Notes under the pieces: generated by a model | Seen by the model: only the letters and a program-made list of their open reading frames with translations | What the model was told of the DNA's origin: nothing | Databases searched by the model: none | Assembly: GCA_018398765.1 (NCBI GenBank) | Contig: JAHBMJ010000072.1 | Span: 1 to 58,862, forward strand | Source of the DNA: Chromera velia | Taxonomy: Eukaryota > Sar > Chromeraceae | Length of the DNA stretch: 58,862 nt | Direction of reading: 5' to 3' | Shown here: in pieces, positions 22,594 through 34,301 of the stretch | Position numbering within the stretch: position 1 is the stretch's first letter | Layout of the letters: every line of letters starts with the position of its first letter | Translations under genes and position numbers: made by a program

Positions 22594-24227
22594 GTCAATG
22601 AGGAGTGATGAAGATGGAAGAAGAAGGACGCCAGCAGAGGAAAACAGAGAAAAGAGGTATCTGAACGGGGGGGTGGTTTTTTGAATTTTAAGGTCAGACT
22701 ATGGGAGCCGAGATCAGCACAGTCGATGACTAAAGAAGGAAGCGGCGGTCCGTCGCTGTGTTTCTGTCGGTACGTGCATGTGTGTGTCAGTGTGACGGAC
22801 GGGAATCTGTTTGACGGGAGTCTGTCATCAGAGACCCTAACGAAGTTTCTAATCCATGAGCAGTGTTGTGGGGCCGTGTGAATTCCGTGCGGTGGAAACA
22901 CACCGCATGCGTACGACAAAGCGTGCGTCACATGGCGTGCATGCTGGAAATGAGTATGGCAAGATGTGAGGCGGAATTAAGTAGACTGAAGAACTACATG
23001 ATCGTGGAAGAGTGAACGATAGACAGAGCGTAAGTCATCCTGTTACTCATGAGTGAAGAGCAGTCTTTCCGATCTCGGAAGTAGAATCCGAAGTACGGGG
23101 AGCTGCATGTGCGTGCGTAGCGTGACGTTCTATGTTCGTGTCATGTGATTACGGGACTTGCGGGTCACGAGGGGTAGAGCCGTATAGCTGGCCAGACTGG
23201 CAAAATAATCACAGAATTCACATCCTGAGTCGTGAGTCGTTCTGTGACCGATGCAAAGTCATCTTATCTCCTTCGCATTTCTTCTCTCTTCGTCTCTTTA
23301 CATCCTTCCTGGATGTGTTCAATGAGTGTGTTCAATGACACGGAAATTAACTTGAACCGTTTTGAATTTGACTTGTCCTAGGACTTGTCGCGTGCGGCAG
23401 TTGAGGAACTGCGACAGCCACGCGTGCATCTGAAGAGCTCAAGTTGATCTTTCAACCAGTTACATATAGATTATTCAGGTTACTAGTGACATAGTATCAG
23501 TAGCAACGAATCACTCTTTTTTAATAAACAACATAACAATATGTTACACTTAGTAATTTACAGTTTAAAATCTTTATAGAATCATAGGTGACATAATACG
23601 CCTAGTCATAAATATATATTCAATTAAAAAAGTTGTAACTATTTTACATATAGTACCTAGACTGAGATCGATCTAGATCGATCGATGTATATATAAATTC
23701 AATGTTACAACGGCAGATTTGAAGTGTTGATTCAAGCAGTGTAGCATGGCATCCTGGAAAATAACAACTTTTTTAGCAACTTTTCCCTGCCTAAGTTACA
23801 GCTAGTTGCAGCCTATAACATTAGAAATATCGATCCAGCTACCTCTGGATATAGATGGCGCATCAAAGTCATAGTCATAGTCACGGCAGATATAGACAAT
23901 AATAAGTCACAATATTCAAATGATCAATTTTTTTTAAAAAAAACGTTTTATGAAACAATTAAGTATCTCGTTAATTTGCTGTTCCATCGTACCGTTGTTC
24001 TATTGAAGTTATAGGCAATAGAATGAAGTTAGGTTTTTAGATCGAAGGCTAGTAAGAACGACATAGACTAGTCTTATTTTGTTAGTAAATATTTAGTTAT
24101 TAAATTGAGCAACAGGAATGATAGATTAAGAAGTCATGGAGAAAGATCAATCGGAATGTAAGAGTCAAGGTCTTATAGGGCTGATATACAGTAAAGGGTG
24201 TTTACCTTGACAGAAGATTGGTAGAGA
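22594..24227. other. Gene-free stretch, GC-neutral then AT-rich
   Basis: From 22594 to about 23340 base composition is even with no gene signal. From 23460 to 24227 it is AT-rich, with tctagatcgatctagatcgatcg-like palindromes near 23665-23690. I see no RNA gene or transposon. Confidence 0.5.
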
Positions 24228-24416
24228 ATGGATGGAAATGAATTAAACACTCGGTATAAAAGAAATAAGTCAGACGATATCAGAAAGCTGATAAAAGAAA
24301 TAAGGTTAAAAAGCTTGAGTAAAAAAAAAGCAATAGAGTTAATAAGAAAGACAGAAAATAGATTGATAGAAGGTCAAGCAATGAGTCTGATGATACACCG
24401 ATACAGAACTGATTAA
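24228..24416 (+). CDS. Small basic open frame of 62 residues (doubtful gene)
   Basis: An ATG-started frame in AT-rich DNA encodes a Lys/Arg-rich, helix-prone peptide (for example IRKLIKEIRLKSLSKKKAIE) with no family I know. Its TAA stop lies in the loop of a strong hairpin (24397-24432). Against it: AT-rich DNA favours Lys, Ile and Asn by chance, no intron or promoter is visible, and no nearby gene shares its codon use. I rate it more likely noncoding, but the hairpin placement is worth recording. Confidence 0.2.
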   Translation: MDGNELNTRYKRNKSDDIRKLIKEIRLKSLSKKKAIELIRKTENRLIEGQAMSLMIHRYRTD

Positions 24417-24432
24417 TCGGTTCTGTATCGGT
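24397..24432. other. 13-bp perfect inverted repeat
   Basis: accgatacagaac (24397-24409) pairs perfectly with gttctgtatcggt (24420-24432) around a 10-base loop. It is followed by three tgatacact units at about 24452-24525 in two slightly different contexts. Confidence 0.8.
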
Positions 24433-24434
24433 TA

Positions 24435-26609
24435 AGGCAAAGTATGTCAAACTTGATACACTTTCAAAAATGAAAGTCTGTCAAACATGATACACTTACA
24501 CAATTGATACACTTTCACAATTGGCAACCTTTGCAGGAAACAAGCATAAAATGCAACTTTGAAAAAAAAGAAAAGAAAGAATCGATTAAAAACTTGACCT
24601 TGGAGTAACAGAATTGAATCCCAAATCGAGTTGACTTACTTTCTGGAAGAATTGACTTGAAGCGATCTAAACCGACCTTCACTGACTTCAATAGCATTGA
24701 GTGAATAATTAAAAGATATATTCAACTTCAATTCTAGTTCTATTCTTTCGTTTCGGCTTCGTCTGACCTACTGAGTCCGGAGGAGCACGGAACACCGTAA
24801 GCTTAGTAGTGGTAAGCCCAGAACTTTGATCATAATATATAAATCAATGATGATGCACAATCTAGTACACAATCCTGAAAGGCACAGGACGGCCACAGGC
24901 CTTTGCACAGGCAAAACATGTCGAAACAGGTTTTTATCCCCCTAAAAACTCTTTTTGTGTACTTGACCATACAAATATAACATACTTATACAAACAGCTA
25001 GACAATTTAATAGTTTGTGAACATTGACGAATATACGCTTACCACTGTTAACATTAGTTGGCGTCAACATTGGCTAAGCCAAAATAAGCCAAAAAACAAC
25101 CTTTTGCCAGCTAAGCCAATAGATTAGCCAATTAATCACATTTAGCAACTCTGACTGCTGTAAAGTGATTAAAGTCTAAATCAAGGTATTTTTAAACTTA
25201 GTGTTTAGAAGTGGGTTTAGAATTCATTGATATAAAACACTGTGTCATGGCCCTATGTTAGTTAGTTAGTTAGCTATATGTCATTTGAGACTTAATTTTG
25301 AGTTGTCTTGTATTCCCAGGAAATGATTTCTCAGCCAATTGCAAGTAGCTGAACTTGCTCAGAATATGGAGACGGCAGTAAGATTTTTGTGCCCTGCTGG
25401 CTGGGTCGTTGTCTGACGGGCATAAACCAGAGATCGAAAACTCACAGCTTCTAACAGCCTAGCTAACAGCTTCGTCCGTTTCGTTCACTCACGATGATGT
25501 CAAAGCCCCCTGCATGCAGAGTCACTGTGTTTGAAAGCAGACAGGCAGACGCAGACAGCTTTCGCAGCGAAAGTAATTCCAACGTAATTCCAACACGTTC
25601 CAACAGCGGATGTCACCGGTAGCCCTACCCACGAAATCGACCCACGACCGAGAGATGAGAACAAGAATGTTCTGAAGTATACGTGAGGTGTAGAAACAAC
25701 GGGGGAGGCTGAACATGTATCCAACACCCTCCTTGGATGATCGTGAATGATGCAGAACCCCGCTCATGAATCGAAGGATCGCATCGTTGTCAGCAAAGAG
25801 CTCTTGGATCTTTGTTCGTCATGTCTTTCACCAAAAGGCAACGAAGTGATGTAACATCATGAACGTAACTGGGGTCATACACAACAGAAATATCGCCATG
25901 CATGTACTAATATACACGAAACAATCCATCCAGAACCTGGGAACAGACACATGTCACACAGCGGTCTATTGACAGGGGTGGACATGCATGCACCTTTGGA
26001 CCATTCATCTTTGCTAGCGACAGCCAAGGCAGAAAGAAAGAGACAAGCAGGCGATTAACAGAACAGAGACGGACCTGTTGAGAACCGTTGAGAACCACCG
26101 TATTTCTGAATCCTGACTGAACGGTTGGAGACGTATATACGGTTCTGTGATTACTCTGCCCACTGAGACGTACAGTAACTGAGGCGACTGCTGGCGAGCA
26201 AGCAGACCAGCGTGTGGCTACTCCGTCTTGATGGTCCTCGGGGGGGCAGTGAGATAATGCACTTTGTGAGGACTCTCCGCTCTCTTCATTCTGTTGACAA
26301 AGGTCAGTCAACTCCGACGCGCAGATAGAACGAGTCAAACGATGTCATGTTTTGCGTACATGCTGTCCGTGTGCAACACAACTATATAACACAACTGCAT
26401 GTCACACTGCTGAAGCTGCAACATAGTGCAACACCAACATAAATCAGCACTTCGATCCAGCTACACCTTGAAGGATGTGGCTCATTAATTGTCATCCCTC
26501 CAGTCCTCACAAAACCTTTCCTCGCAATGCATAAGGAGCAATCGTGGAACCTCTGAAGGCTGTGCAGTACTGCTGCCTCATTGGTCGGTTTTTTCAATTC
26601 CACTCAAAC
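24435..26609. other. Gene-free stretch before the plastid-protein gene
   Basis: AT-rich to about 25300, including four GTTA units at 25258-25273, then of mixed composition. The minus-strand open frame at 25907-26338 has no motif and no splice context. Nothing here can be called a gene. Confidence 0.5.
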
Positions 26610-27727
26610 ATGAGAGGCAGTTTACTATTCTGCTGTCTTCTCTTCCTGATTGTGAAGGGAGGAGAGTCCTTCCTCGTACAACGCAGCCCTCCAAAAAGGA
26701 CGGCAACTCTCCAGAGAGCCGATCCGACGCTAGGAAAGAACGCAGGCACAGGGGTCAAATCTGGGTCTGAGCTCAAAGACTTTGGACCCCAAGCAACGGC
26801 TCTATTCAATTCCTACAGGGTGCCTGCGTCTCTTGTCGCTGGTGCTGCCTTTGGAGGGGCGTTTTCGCTTCCCTTACAGGCTGCTGATGATTTACTGTTC
26901 CAAATGGTGAAGAGAACGGTCAGTTTGCTGTGATGAACAGGATCTTAGAGCCTCACCCGTCTTTTGAGACTCACCCGTCTCCGTGCCTTTTCACGTCTCC
27001 CGTCTCCCCCTCTTCGTCTGCCGCTGTCCTTCCTCTGAGTGTCCCCGCTGCGATCTCTAGCTGCCGAACTTTGTGGCCTGTCTTTTGGTTCCAGATTCAC
27101 GAACGTGTGTGCCGACATGTTTGACTTATAAAGAGTGGGACTCGTCTGAGGATACATTTCTTGTTCCCGCCACGTATCGGATTTCCAGTCGGTTTAAACA
27201 TTAACATGTGTTGTGTCTCCATGCAGTACATTTTGATTGCCATGGGAACAGTTGCGTCGCAGATCATCGTGATTGTGGCCTCGACCATGGCGATAGAAAA
27301 GATAGGGGTGCAGCACCCAGAGAGCCGCGTGCTGGCAGCAGATCTGAGGGAATACCTTCAGAAGAATTTGGACGTTGAGTGGTCGGCAGTTCGGCTGGAC
27401 TTTCTTCTGGGGTTGATTGGATTTGCAATCATGGGGGGGGTGCGGGTGTGGGTTGCCTTTGAGTGTCCTCGATTTGCCAAGATGGGACTTCTTGTGATTG
27501 CGACTTCGGTCGCGTTGGTCTCGGCTGTGATTGATGAAGCGATGGGGGAGGACACCGTGGGTTGCCTGATTGCGGACTTCTTTGGAGCATGGGCAAAAAG
27601 GGTGTACGAAGGAAAACCGCTGTACATCCTTGCGGCGGCGATGATGGCCTACAGCTTCTACTTTCTTGTGGGATCGTACATTGATGCCTATTCATATCTG
27701 AAGAGACTGAAATTGGGCGTCAGCTGA
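26610..27727 (+). CDS. Predicted plastid-targeted polytopic membrane protein, 2 exons
   Basis: Exons 26610-26918 and 27227-27727 join in phase 0 to 269 residues. The start is the first ATG of the frame (aacATGa). Residues 1-20 (MRGSLLFCCLLFLIVKGGES) form a signal peptide; the predicted cleavage leaves Phe21 followed by a basic, hydroxylated, acid-poor stretch (FLVQRSPPKRTATLQR). A signal peptide plus Phe-started transit peptide is the import signal of complex red-derived plastids. The mature part has about four membrane spans: YILIAMGTVASQIIVIVAST, LDFLLGLIGFAIMGGVRVWV, MGLLVIATSVALVSAVI and LYILAAAMMAYSFYFLVGSY, and a small-residue segment before the intron. I do not recognise the family. 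Location in an envelope or thylakoid membrane is inference. Confidence 0.72.
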
Positions 27728-28239
27728 CAGACTCATGAGAGCATCGAAAGGGACCTTGATCTTTCTGAGCGGTTTTGTTCGTAGCTACATTTTAATGCCA
27801 TCTCTGTGCTCACCTCTCCTTTCTCTATCTACCCTGAGCTTTTGCAAAAGGACTTCTGCCATCACTGCATGTCCCGTCGTGATTCTCTGCAAAGATTGGG
27901 ATCTAGACTCTCTGTTCTTTCCTTCCCGCTGCCGTCCCTCCTTCCGTCCCATCCTTTGAAGAAGGGATCACGAATGATGCTCCTACAGAACATACCGCAA
28001 CAACAAGTAGAGGGAGAAAGGTCTGTGTACTTGCCTGCCTGCCTGTGTTTCTTCCTTCCTCCCTTCCTTTCTTCCTTCCTTCCTTTGTTTGTTCATTTAT
28101 TTTGTTCGTTCGTCGCTCCATTCGTTTCCTCCGTTCTTTCCTTTTCTTCCCATCTTTCTTTTTTTTTTCGTTTCCCCGACTTCCTTCTTATTCCTTCTTC
28201 TCTTCTTTCTTTTTTTTTTCTTTTTTTTCTTTCTTTCTC

Positions 28240-28278
<39 letters not shown>

Positions 28279-28294
28279 GTCTTTCTTTCTTTCT

Positions 28295-28344
<50 letters not shown>

Positions 28345-29469
28345 TTCTTTTCTAGTTTCTTTTCCTTTTTCATAGCCTTCTTGTTGTCTCTCTCTCTTTC
28401 ATGTATACGTCAAGGTAGACGCCGACACTCCAGATCATGCGTCTAAGTGGTTTCCTGAGAAGCCGCACATCGGACATTCGGCGTATTGGGGCAGGAATTA
28501 AGCCGCTCCTCTGGAAACTAGTCCAGATATAAATCGATTCTTGTCCCGGTCCTAGTCCTATAGTGATATAGACCTAATCATAATTTGATTCGTAAGAAAT
28601 CCTATCTTGCTAGCTATCTTATAAATCATATAGAATAAAGTTTTTATTCAAATTTCTTGTGTACATGTATAGTCATTAATTTTTTATTACATTTCTCGAT
28701 CTAGAGATTTTTTTAAAGTTATGACTTGCTAGTGCAGAAGGAAGCGTGATAGTATAGGTAATATATATGTTGCACTATAAATGAAAACTAGAATTAAAGT
28801 CTATAATATGCATCCATTATGTACACGGAACGCATCAATCAACCAATCAATCAAATTAATCATTGCATGTACATATGCATTTCTAAAAAAAATGTTATAA
28901 GAAAAACGTCAAAACCTTTAGGCTTTAGGATAGGACAGAATTTTATATTCTGGCAATCCCCGTGATGTACCGCGGTCCACCGTCCACTGGACCACTGCCA
29001 GGTATTGGTATTTCTAGATCGGTTTATCTCCAGACCCACTATAGTAGACCTATCACTTAATTTATTGTTATTCCAAGCGGCCAAGCCAGACTTTTTTTCT
29101 CGCTAACCCTAGCGCAAACCTAGCCTTTCGGCTAGCCTTCACTACGGCCCTTAAAGCCGCCCTTTAGGGTTCTTTTTTGTTCGACTAGTTGTTCGGTCGT
29201 TTCCACCGCTTCAAAGACGGCTGCGATCGGTTCAATATCTTTTCTCATCTTGTTCACTGACAGTTCGTTTGAAGTTTGACTGGTCTAACACAGCCTGCAG
29301 AAGCTCACATGCATGGCATCAAATTGGCATCAAATCATCGGCTTGTACGTCATCTCAAGCACTTGCAGAGTCACTTTGCGTCCAGATACCTTAACTTCTC
29401 TGCTCCGTCTCTCCTTCTCTCCGCCCTTTGGTCCCCGCCACCTGCTCATGCAAACATCCAGTCATTCGA
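27728..29469. other. Intergenic: CT-rich tract, AT-rich DNA and a hairpin cluster
   Basis: No gene seen. 28040-28400 is pyrimidine-rich; 28540-28900 is AT-rich. At 29101-29178 three small hairpins in a row (cgcta/tagcg, ctagcc/ggctag, cggc/gccg) end in a run of six T, which could be a Pol III-type noncoding RNA, but I know no family that fits. Confidence 0.4.
28194..28349. repeat. TTTC / CT microsatellite
   Basis: Tandem tttc units (about 28225-28300) pass into ct and tttctctc units up to 28349. Confidence 0.95.
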
Positions 29470-31098
29470 TCATCCGAGTTTTGCAAGAGCCTTGTCAAGT
29501 CCCTTCCACTTCATCAGCTTCTTAAAGTCATCCAGAGGAATGTGGGCTCCCTTCTTCGTGGGCTTCCCTCCGTCGTAGGTGTGTCTGATGTCAACGTAGA
29601 TTTTGCCTTTGAACTGAGAACAAAAAGAAAGAAGCAAAAGACAGGAAGAAAACGAGAGGAGAAGAAAGAAAATAGATAGGATAGGATAGGATTTGTGTTT
29701 TGAGTTCCCCCGCGGTCCACTGCCGGGCGTCGACTTGAGTGTACAAACAACACATTCTTGCACGCTCTGGCTGTGCGGGTTCGAGGGGGGCAAGAGGGGA
29801 GGAAGGGACACTGACAGGCACACAGTTGGGGAGGTACACCGGTAAAACGGCATACAGTTGAACCAACGAGATGGCGCGGCCTGTCACTTGCTCTCACATT
29901 TTCCTCAGAGTCGCTTCCCTTTCATCTCCGAGAAAAGGATGTAGACAAACGATGAAAAGAGAAACATAAAATACAGACAGCCAAATGCAACAAAGGAACC
30001 CCAACACCAAGAAAAACGGAAGAGCAGATGCAGGGATCAGGAAAGGCCGCAGGAAAATAGAGTACGACGGAGAGCGGCGACATCGCCAACATATGAAGAG
30101 GGAAAAAGAGACTTTATCAACCTTTCATGCCGATCTCGCATCAGAGCGGCAGACAAACAGATTCACATGCAAGAAAACCAAGAGAGACAGGGCAAAAACG
30201 GAAAGACAGAGGTAGACTCAAAGAGAAAAGGGACAGAGGCAGAGACAGCCAAAAGCGAGCCAAAGAGTGGGGGACAGAGACCGAAAGACGCACACAAAGG
30301 TAGGGACAGAAAACGCCAAAGACAGACGGATAAATGGAGACACACAGATGCACACGGGGACAGAAGAAGATCCCCAAAAAAGTATTCATACAGACAGAGG
30401 TAAGAGCGAGAGGGCGAACAAGAGAGATACAAATCGACTTTTCAAACGGCTGCAGAGCGATTACAGAAAAGATCATTGCGCGGGGGGCGGCAGCTTTATT
30501 GCGGAAGAAAAGGGAGAAGCTGTGATCAAACAATTAAGACAGACTGCGGGACAGCATAGCACAGCTTGAAATCTACTGAGCAGACCTTGCTGACAGTGAG
30601 CTTCATTTCGTCCTTGACCATTGTCGTCCACTCTTTTCCGTTCCACGATCCATCTGCAATTCCGTCTCCGTCGTCCTCGTCTTCGTCGGCAGCGTTGTCT
30701 TCTTTCTCTTCCTCTTCCTCGGCTTCTTTCTCTTTCTCCTCGTCCTCGTCATCCTCATCATGCTTCACCCTCTTCTCAGCCTCTGCAAAGAAGAACTATG
30801 CATCGGTCTACAGACGGTCCGCGCCTTCGCGCGAAAGATGTTGCCTGCCTCGCTCTCCTTCCTGTCTCGAGGGGAAAATCTATCCAGTCTGTAGCCTCAG
30901 GAAAAGTGACCGGACTGCTTGATTGAGTTGTTTACTTTCCATCGTTGGCGGCTGTACGGGACAATTCTGATGGAAGAAACCAATTTTTGCGTCTCGACGT
31001 CTAACGTGCAGTTGAATTTGGATGGGACTGAAGGAAACGAAGGCAAAAACGGGCACAAGTTACTAACCATCCTCGGCATCACTCTTGCGCTTTGCCAT
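29470..31098 (-). CDS. SUB1: PC4/SUB1-type transcription coactivator, 3 exons
   Basis: On the complement, exons 31098-31068, 30782-30586 and 29613-29470 join in phase to 123 residues. It begins MAKRKSDAED, runs through a Glu/Asp-rich region (coded by 30600-30780) and ends in the PC4 domain. That domain is split by intron 2: KEWTTMVKDEMKLTVSK precedes it and FKGKIYVDIRHTYDG, KPTKKGAHIPLDDFKKL follow it, matching the beta-strands and the KKG(I/A)xLxxxxWxxL-like helix of the PC4 C-terminal domain, although the usual Trp is Phe here. PC4/SUB1 binds single-stranded and melted promoter DNA and assists RNA polymerase II. Intron 2 (29614-30585, 972 bases) is the longest in the window and purine-rich in its middle. 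Donors are gttagt and gtctgc. It faces the monooxygenase gene head to head. Confidence 0.88.
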
Positions 31099-31760
31099 CT
31101 TGAGAGAACCTCTATCCGAAGGGGTGCAAGAAAAAAGTTAGGAAGCCGAAATACTTGTTTCTGAGGGGGATGCCGTCTCCTTTCCCAAGTCAACCTGTTC
31201 GATTGTCTTTGGTTTTGTGGCCGACTACAACGACCAATCAGACTCAGTCCCTTCTTGGCCAACTTAACGCTGTCGTGTCAGGACACTTCAAAGCAGTGGG
31301 AGATAGGCAACGAATGTAGAGCTAGGCTGTATATGACTTGTCTGACAATAAAGGCGCGCACAATTAGGTGCCTGCACAAAATTTTGTCACCTTGTCCGCG
31401 GGGATGCACATTTTGGCTTTCCGGGGCCGAGCTCGCCTGAAAACGCGCCTGATACGCGCCTGACACGTCATGCACCTTTTTCGCGCATGCAGCTTTCGGA
31501 GACATCAGCTTCCCAATACTTCCCACATGCTTCCCACACACTTGCTTCCATAGAGGCAGCACGTCAAAGCCATCAAAAAAGAAGTTCATTAGACGTCTCC
31601 TTGAAGAAGCATTCAACGGCCCTGGAAAGTGCAGGGCGCTTAGACTACACCTATCGTACGGAGACTGCCATCTGAGGACATCCGTCTCCTTCTCTGCTTT
31701 TTGTTGCAACAGATTGTGGGGAACTAGGTAACTGCCCTGGATCGTCCCTGTAACGAAACT
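31099..31760. promoter_or_regulatory. Head-to-head intergenic region between SUB1-like and monooxygenase genes
   Basis: A 662-base stretch between two divergent ATGs must contain both promoters. I see no clear TATA box. GCGCGCA and acgcgcctga repeats at 31350-31465 stand out, including two tandem cgcgcctga copies at 31444-31460. Confidence 0.45.
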
Positions 31761-33694
31761 ATGGACTCGTCTGCCCCAAGAAGTGGTTGCAAGACCGTGG
31801 ATGTTCTAGTCATTGGGGCAGGATTCGGGGGTATCTGCGCTGCCAAGTATTTAAAGGATGCGGGATTTTCGGATCTTCTGATTGTGGACAAGAACCCGGA
31901 GCTTGGGGGCACATGGTACGAGAACGTGAGTCTACACCGCGTAACCTGTTTGGCAAGAGTCTAATTCCTCACTGTTTCCCGCACACTCGCCCGTGGATGA
32001 CGGGGGGGGGATGAGGGGCAGGGTGTTTGGGGCAGATATCGTAGAGACGGGTGGAGGGAGCATGAACCATATTGGTGCATCACAGAGATTGAAGTGTGCT
32101 GTCCATCTAGGAGTCACCCATGCATGAAGTGTGCTCGCCTTTTTGACTTGTGTGCACGTGTTCTGCCTGCATGCAGACGTATCCCGGTGCGGCATGCGAT
32201 GTGACCTCTGTCCTCTATTCGTTCTCGTTCTTCACGAACTTCTCCTGGTCAAGCTTCTTCCCTCCCCAGAAGGAGATCCACACCTATCAGAGGGAGACCG
32301 TGGACAAGTTTGGTCTCAGACCTCTGCTTCGTCTTGGCCATACAGTGAAGGAAATCGAATTCAATGAAGAGACGGCGATGTGGACTGCCCGGTGTGAGGT
32401 GGCAAGTGCGGGGAAGGAGGAGAAGGAGACGGTGACTATCAAGTCGCGTTTCGTGATTTCGTGCGTCGGCCAGTTGAACAAGCCGATGACTCCCCAAATC
32501 GAGGGACAGTCCAAGTTTGCAGGTCCCGCTTTCCACACTGCCCAGTGGGACCATTCTGTTTCCCTGGCCGGGAAGCGGGTGGCGGTGGTGGGGTGTGCCG
32601 CATCAGCCATTCAGGTCATCCCCACCATCCAACCGATCGTTGGACAACTGACAGTGTTCCAGCGTACCCCGAGTTACATTGCCCCAAAGCCGTTGGAGGG
32701 TACGTTCAGTGAATTCGAGAAGTGGCTTCTCTCGTTCTCCCTCGTCTTTTGGCTTCTCCGAATGTTCATATACCTCTGGCACGATATGCAGTGGTTTGCC
32801 CTTTCCGGTGTTTGGGGGTTGAAACACCTGTGGATGTTCGTTGTCGCTTTGAACAAATCGAGGGGGCTCCAGGGAGCCTCTCCTGAGAAGCGGGCAGAGA
32901 TTGACAAAAAAGTGACACCCGACTATGCCTTCGGGTGCAAACGTCTCCTCCTCTCCTCGAATTTCTATCCCGCCATCAGCCAACCGAATGTCTCCGTTGT
33001 TACGGACCCAATCGATCGTGTTCAGGAGGGGGGAATCGTGGCAAAGAACAAAGAGACGGGTGAGTGTACTCTGTACGAGGCCGATGTGATTGTGTATGCG
33101 ACAGGGTTCCAAGCCCAGTCGTTCATCTCCCCCACAGAGGTCAAGTGCAGAGGGAAAGAACTAGGCCGGGAGTGGAGAGAGCACGACCCCCGTGCCTACC
33201 TCGGTATTCTAGCTGCGGGTTTTCCCAACCTGTTTTTTGTTTACGGACCCAACACGAACCTCGGGCACAGCTCGATCATCTTCATGCTCGAGTGCCAAGC
33301 CGCTTACATTGTTAAGTGCCTCAAAGAGCTCCGCTCCCGCAAAGCCAGGAGCGTTGAGGTGCGTGAGGAGGCAGCAGACAGATTTGACACTGAGGTCCAA
33401 TCAAGTCTCAAAAAGTCTGTCTGGAGTACCGGCTGTGCGAGTTGGTACACGAGTTCCAAGAGCGGGAGGGTGGTGAACAACTGGAGGGGGACCACCACAG
33501 GGTACTGGTGGTTGACTAGACGTCTGAACCTCCCAGACCTAGTTTTTTCTCCTAGAGCACCGCAGTCCTCCCTACCCCTCGATCGTCTGCGAGAGGGGAA
33601 GGACGAAGAGCTCCATCTGTCCAGACAGGAGACCAAAGACACTGTGGGGGTGGACGGAGCAGGGGTCTCTGCGCTTGAAAAATCCGCTGCGTAG
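31761..33694 (+). CDS. Baeyer-Villiger-type flavin monooxygenase, 2 exons
   Basis: Exons 31761-31925 and 32177-33694 join in phase 0 to 560 residues, the usual length for the family. Residues 19-24 (GAGFGG) form the FAD-binding GxGxxG of the first Rossmann fold, followed by VDKNPELGGTWYEN and, across the intron, TYPGAACDV, a family hallmark. The Baeyer-Villiger fingerprint FxGxxxHTxxWD is present as FAGPAFHTAQWD. The NADPH-binding Rossmann motif is VVGCAASAIQ, a variant seen in relatives. A hydrophobic segment LLSFSLVFWLLRMFIYLW suggests membrane contact. The late motif VIVYATGF is also present. Such enzymes insert oxygen next to a carbonyl or oxidise N/S atoms using NADPH and O2; the substrate cannot be told. 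Intron 32171-32176 ends in atgcag; the donor is gtgagt. Confidence 0.9.
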
Positions 33695-34018
33695 GTTGTC
33701 GGACTGGCAGAAAGCGAGAGAGGGTTGATCGAGAAGTGGAAGAAAGAATTCATCGCACCTGCACGGATTCTCACTTGCTTGTTTGTATAAGTGGAAGCCT
33801 CGCACGGTGGTTGACTGTTTGTTTCGTTGACGGGAGAGTCCAGGCAGACGGCTTGTGCAAGCTTTGGGCGCCTCCGTCGCTTTCATCGTTTCCATTTCCC
33901 CCCAGACTCCTCTTAATTCATTTATTTTTCTGTTCCTAGTTCTGTTCCCGATCGGCGATGAAGTTCGTTGATTCTTCACTTCGTTTGGTTATGCATGTGT
34001 ATTTGTGTTGCCACTGTT

Positions 34019-34112
34019 TTAACTGCAGACTGCAGTTAACTAGTCTGCAGTTCACTGCACTAGTTAACTGCATGCAGTAGTAAATACAGTTCCGAGTCTA
34101 GCTGCAGTTAAC
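34019..34112. repeat. Cluster of CTGCAG / GTTAAC palindromes
   Basis: Within about 95 bases ctgcag occurs five times and gttaac four times, in overlapping mirror arrangements such as ctgcagttaactagtctgca. Many alternative hairpins are possible. Confidence 0.7.
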
Positions 34113-34212
34113 TGCACTGTCACACTGTCACAAAGTCATTGTATGCAAGCATAGGCCTAGGCATATAGGCATACTAGTAGGCACTAGAGTAAGCATAATT
34201 CTAGGCATATAA

Positions 34213-34301
34213 TTACTTACTTACTTAATTGTAGTTAAGCCTAGAGTCTCTGAAACCAGAGACAAATGGCAACCCATGCATGCAGTTGTAAACAAAAGGA
34301 G
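34213..34301. repeat. Dispersed repeat of about 89 bp, copy A (inverted mate at 52695)
   Basis: This stretch is nearly identical to the reverse complement of 52695-52783. It contains an internal hairpin gtctctg/cagagac (34246-34263) and an atgcatgcag palindrome, and starts in TTAC/ACTT tetranucleotides. Size, copy number and hairpin suggest a MITE-like or SINE-end repeat. Confidence 0.75.

Noticed and set aside
25907-26338. Minus-strand frame of 143 residues
   Set aside because: No motif, no splice signals and no conserved-looking segment; probably chance.
28030-28446. Long Phe/Ser/Leu open frames after the plastid-protein gene
   Set aside because: They are translations of the TTTC/CT tract.
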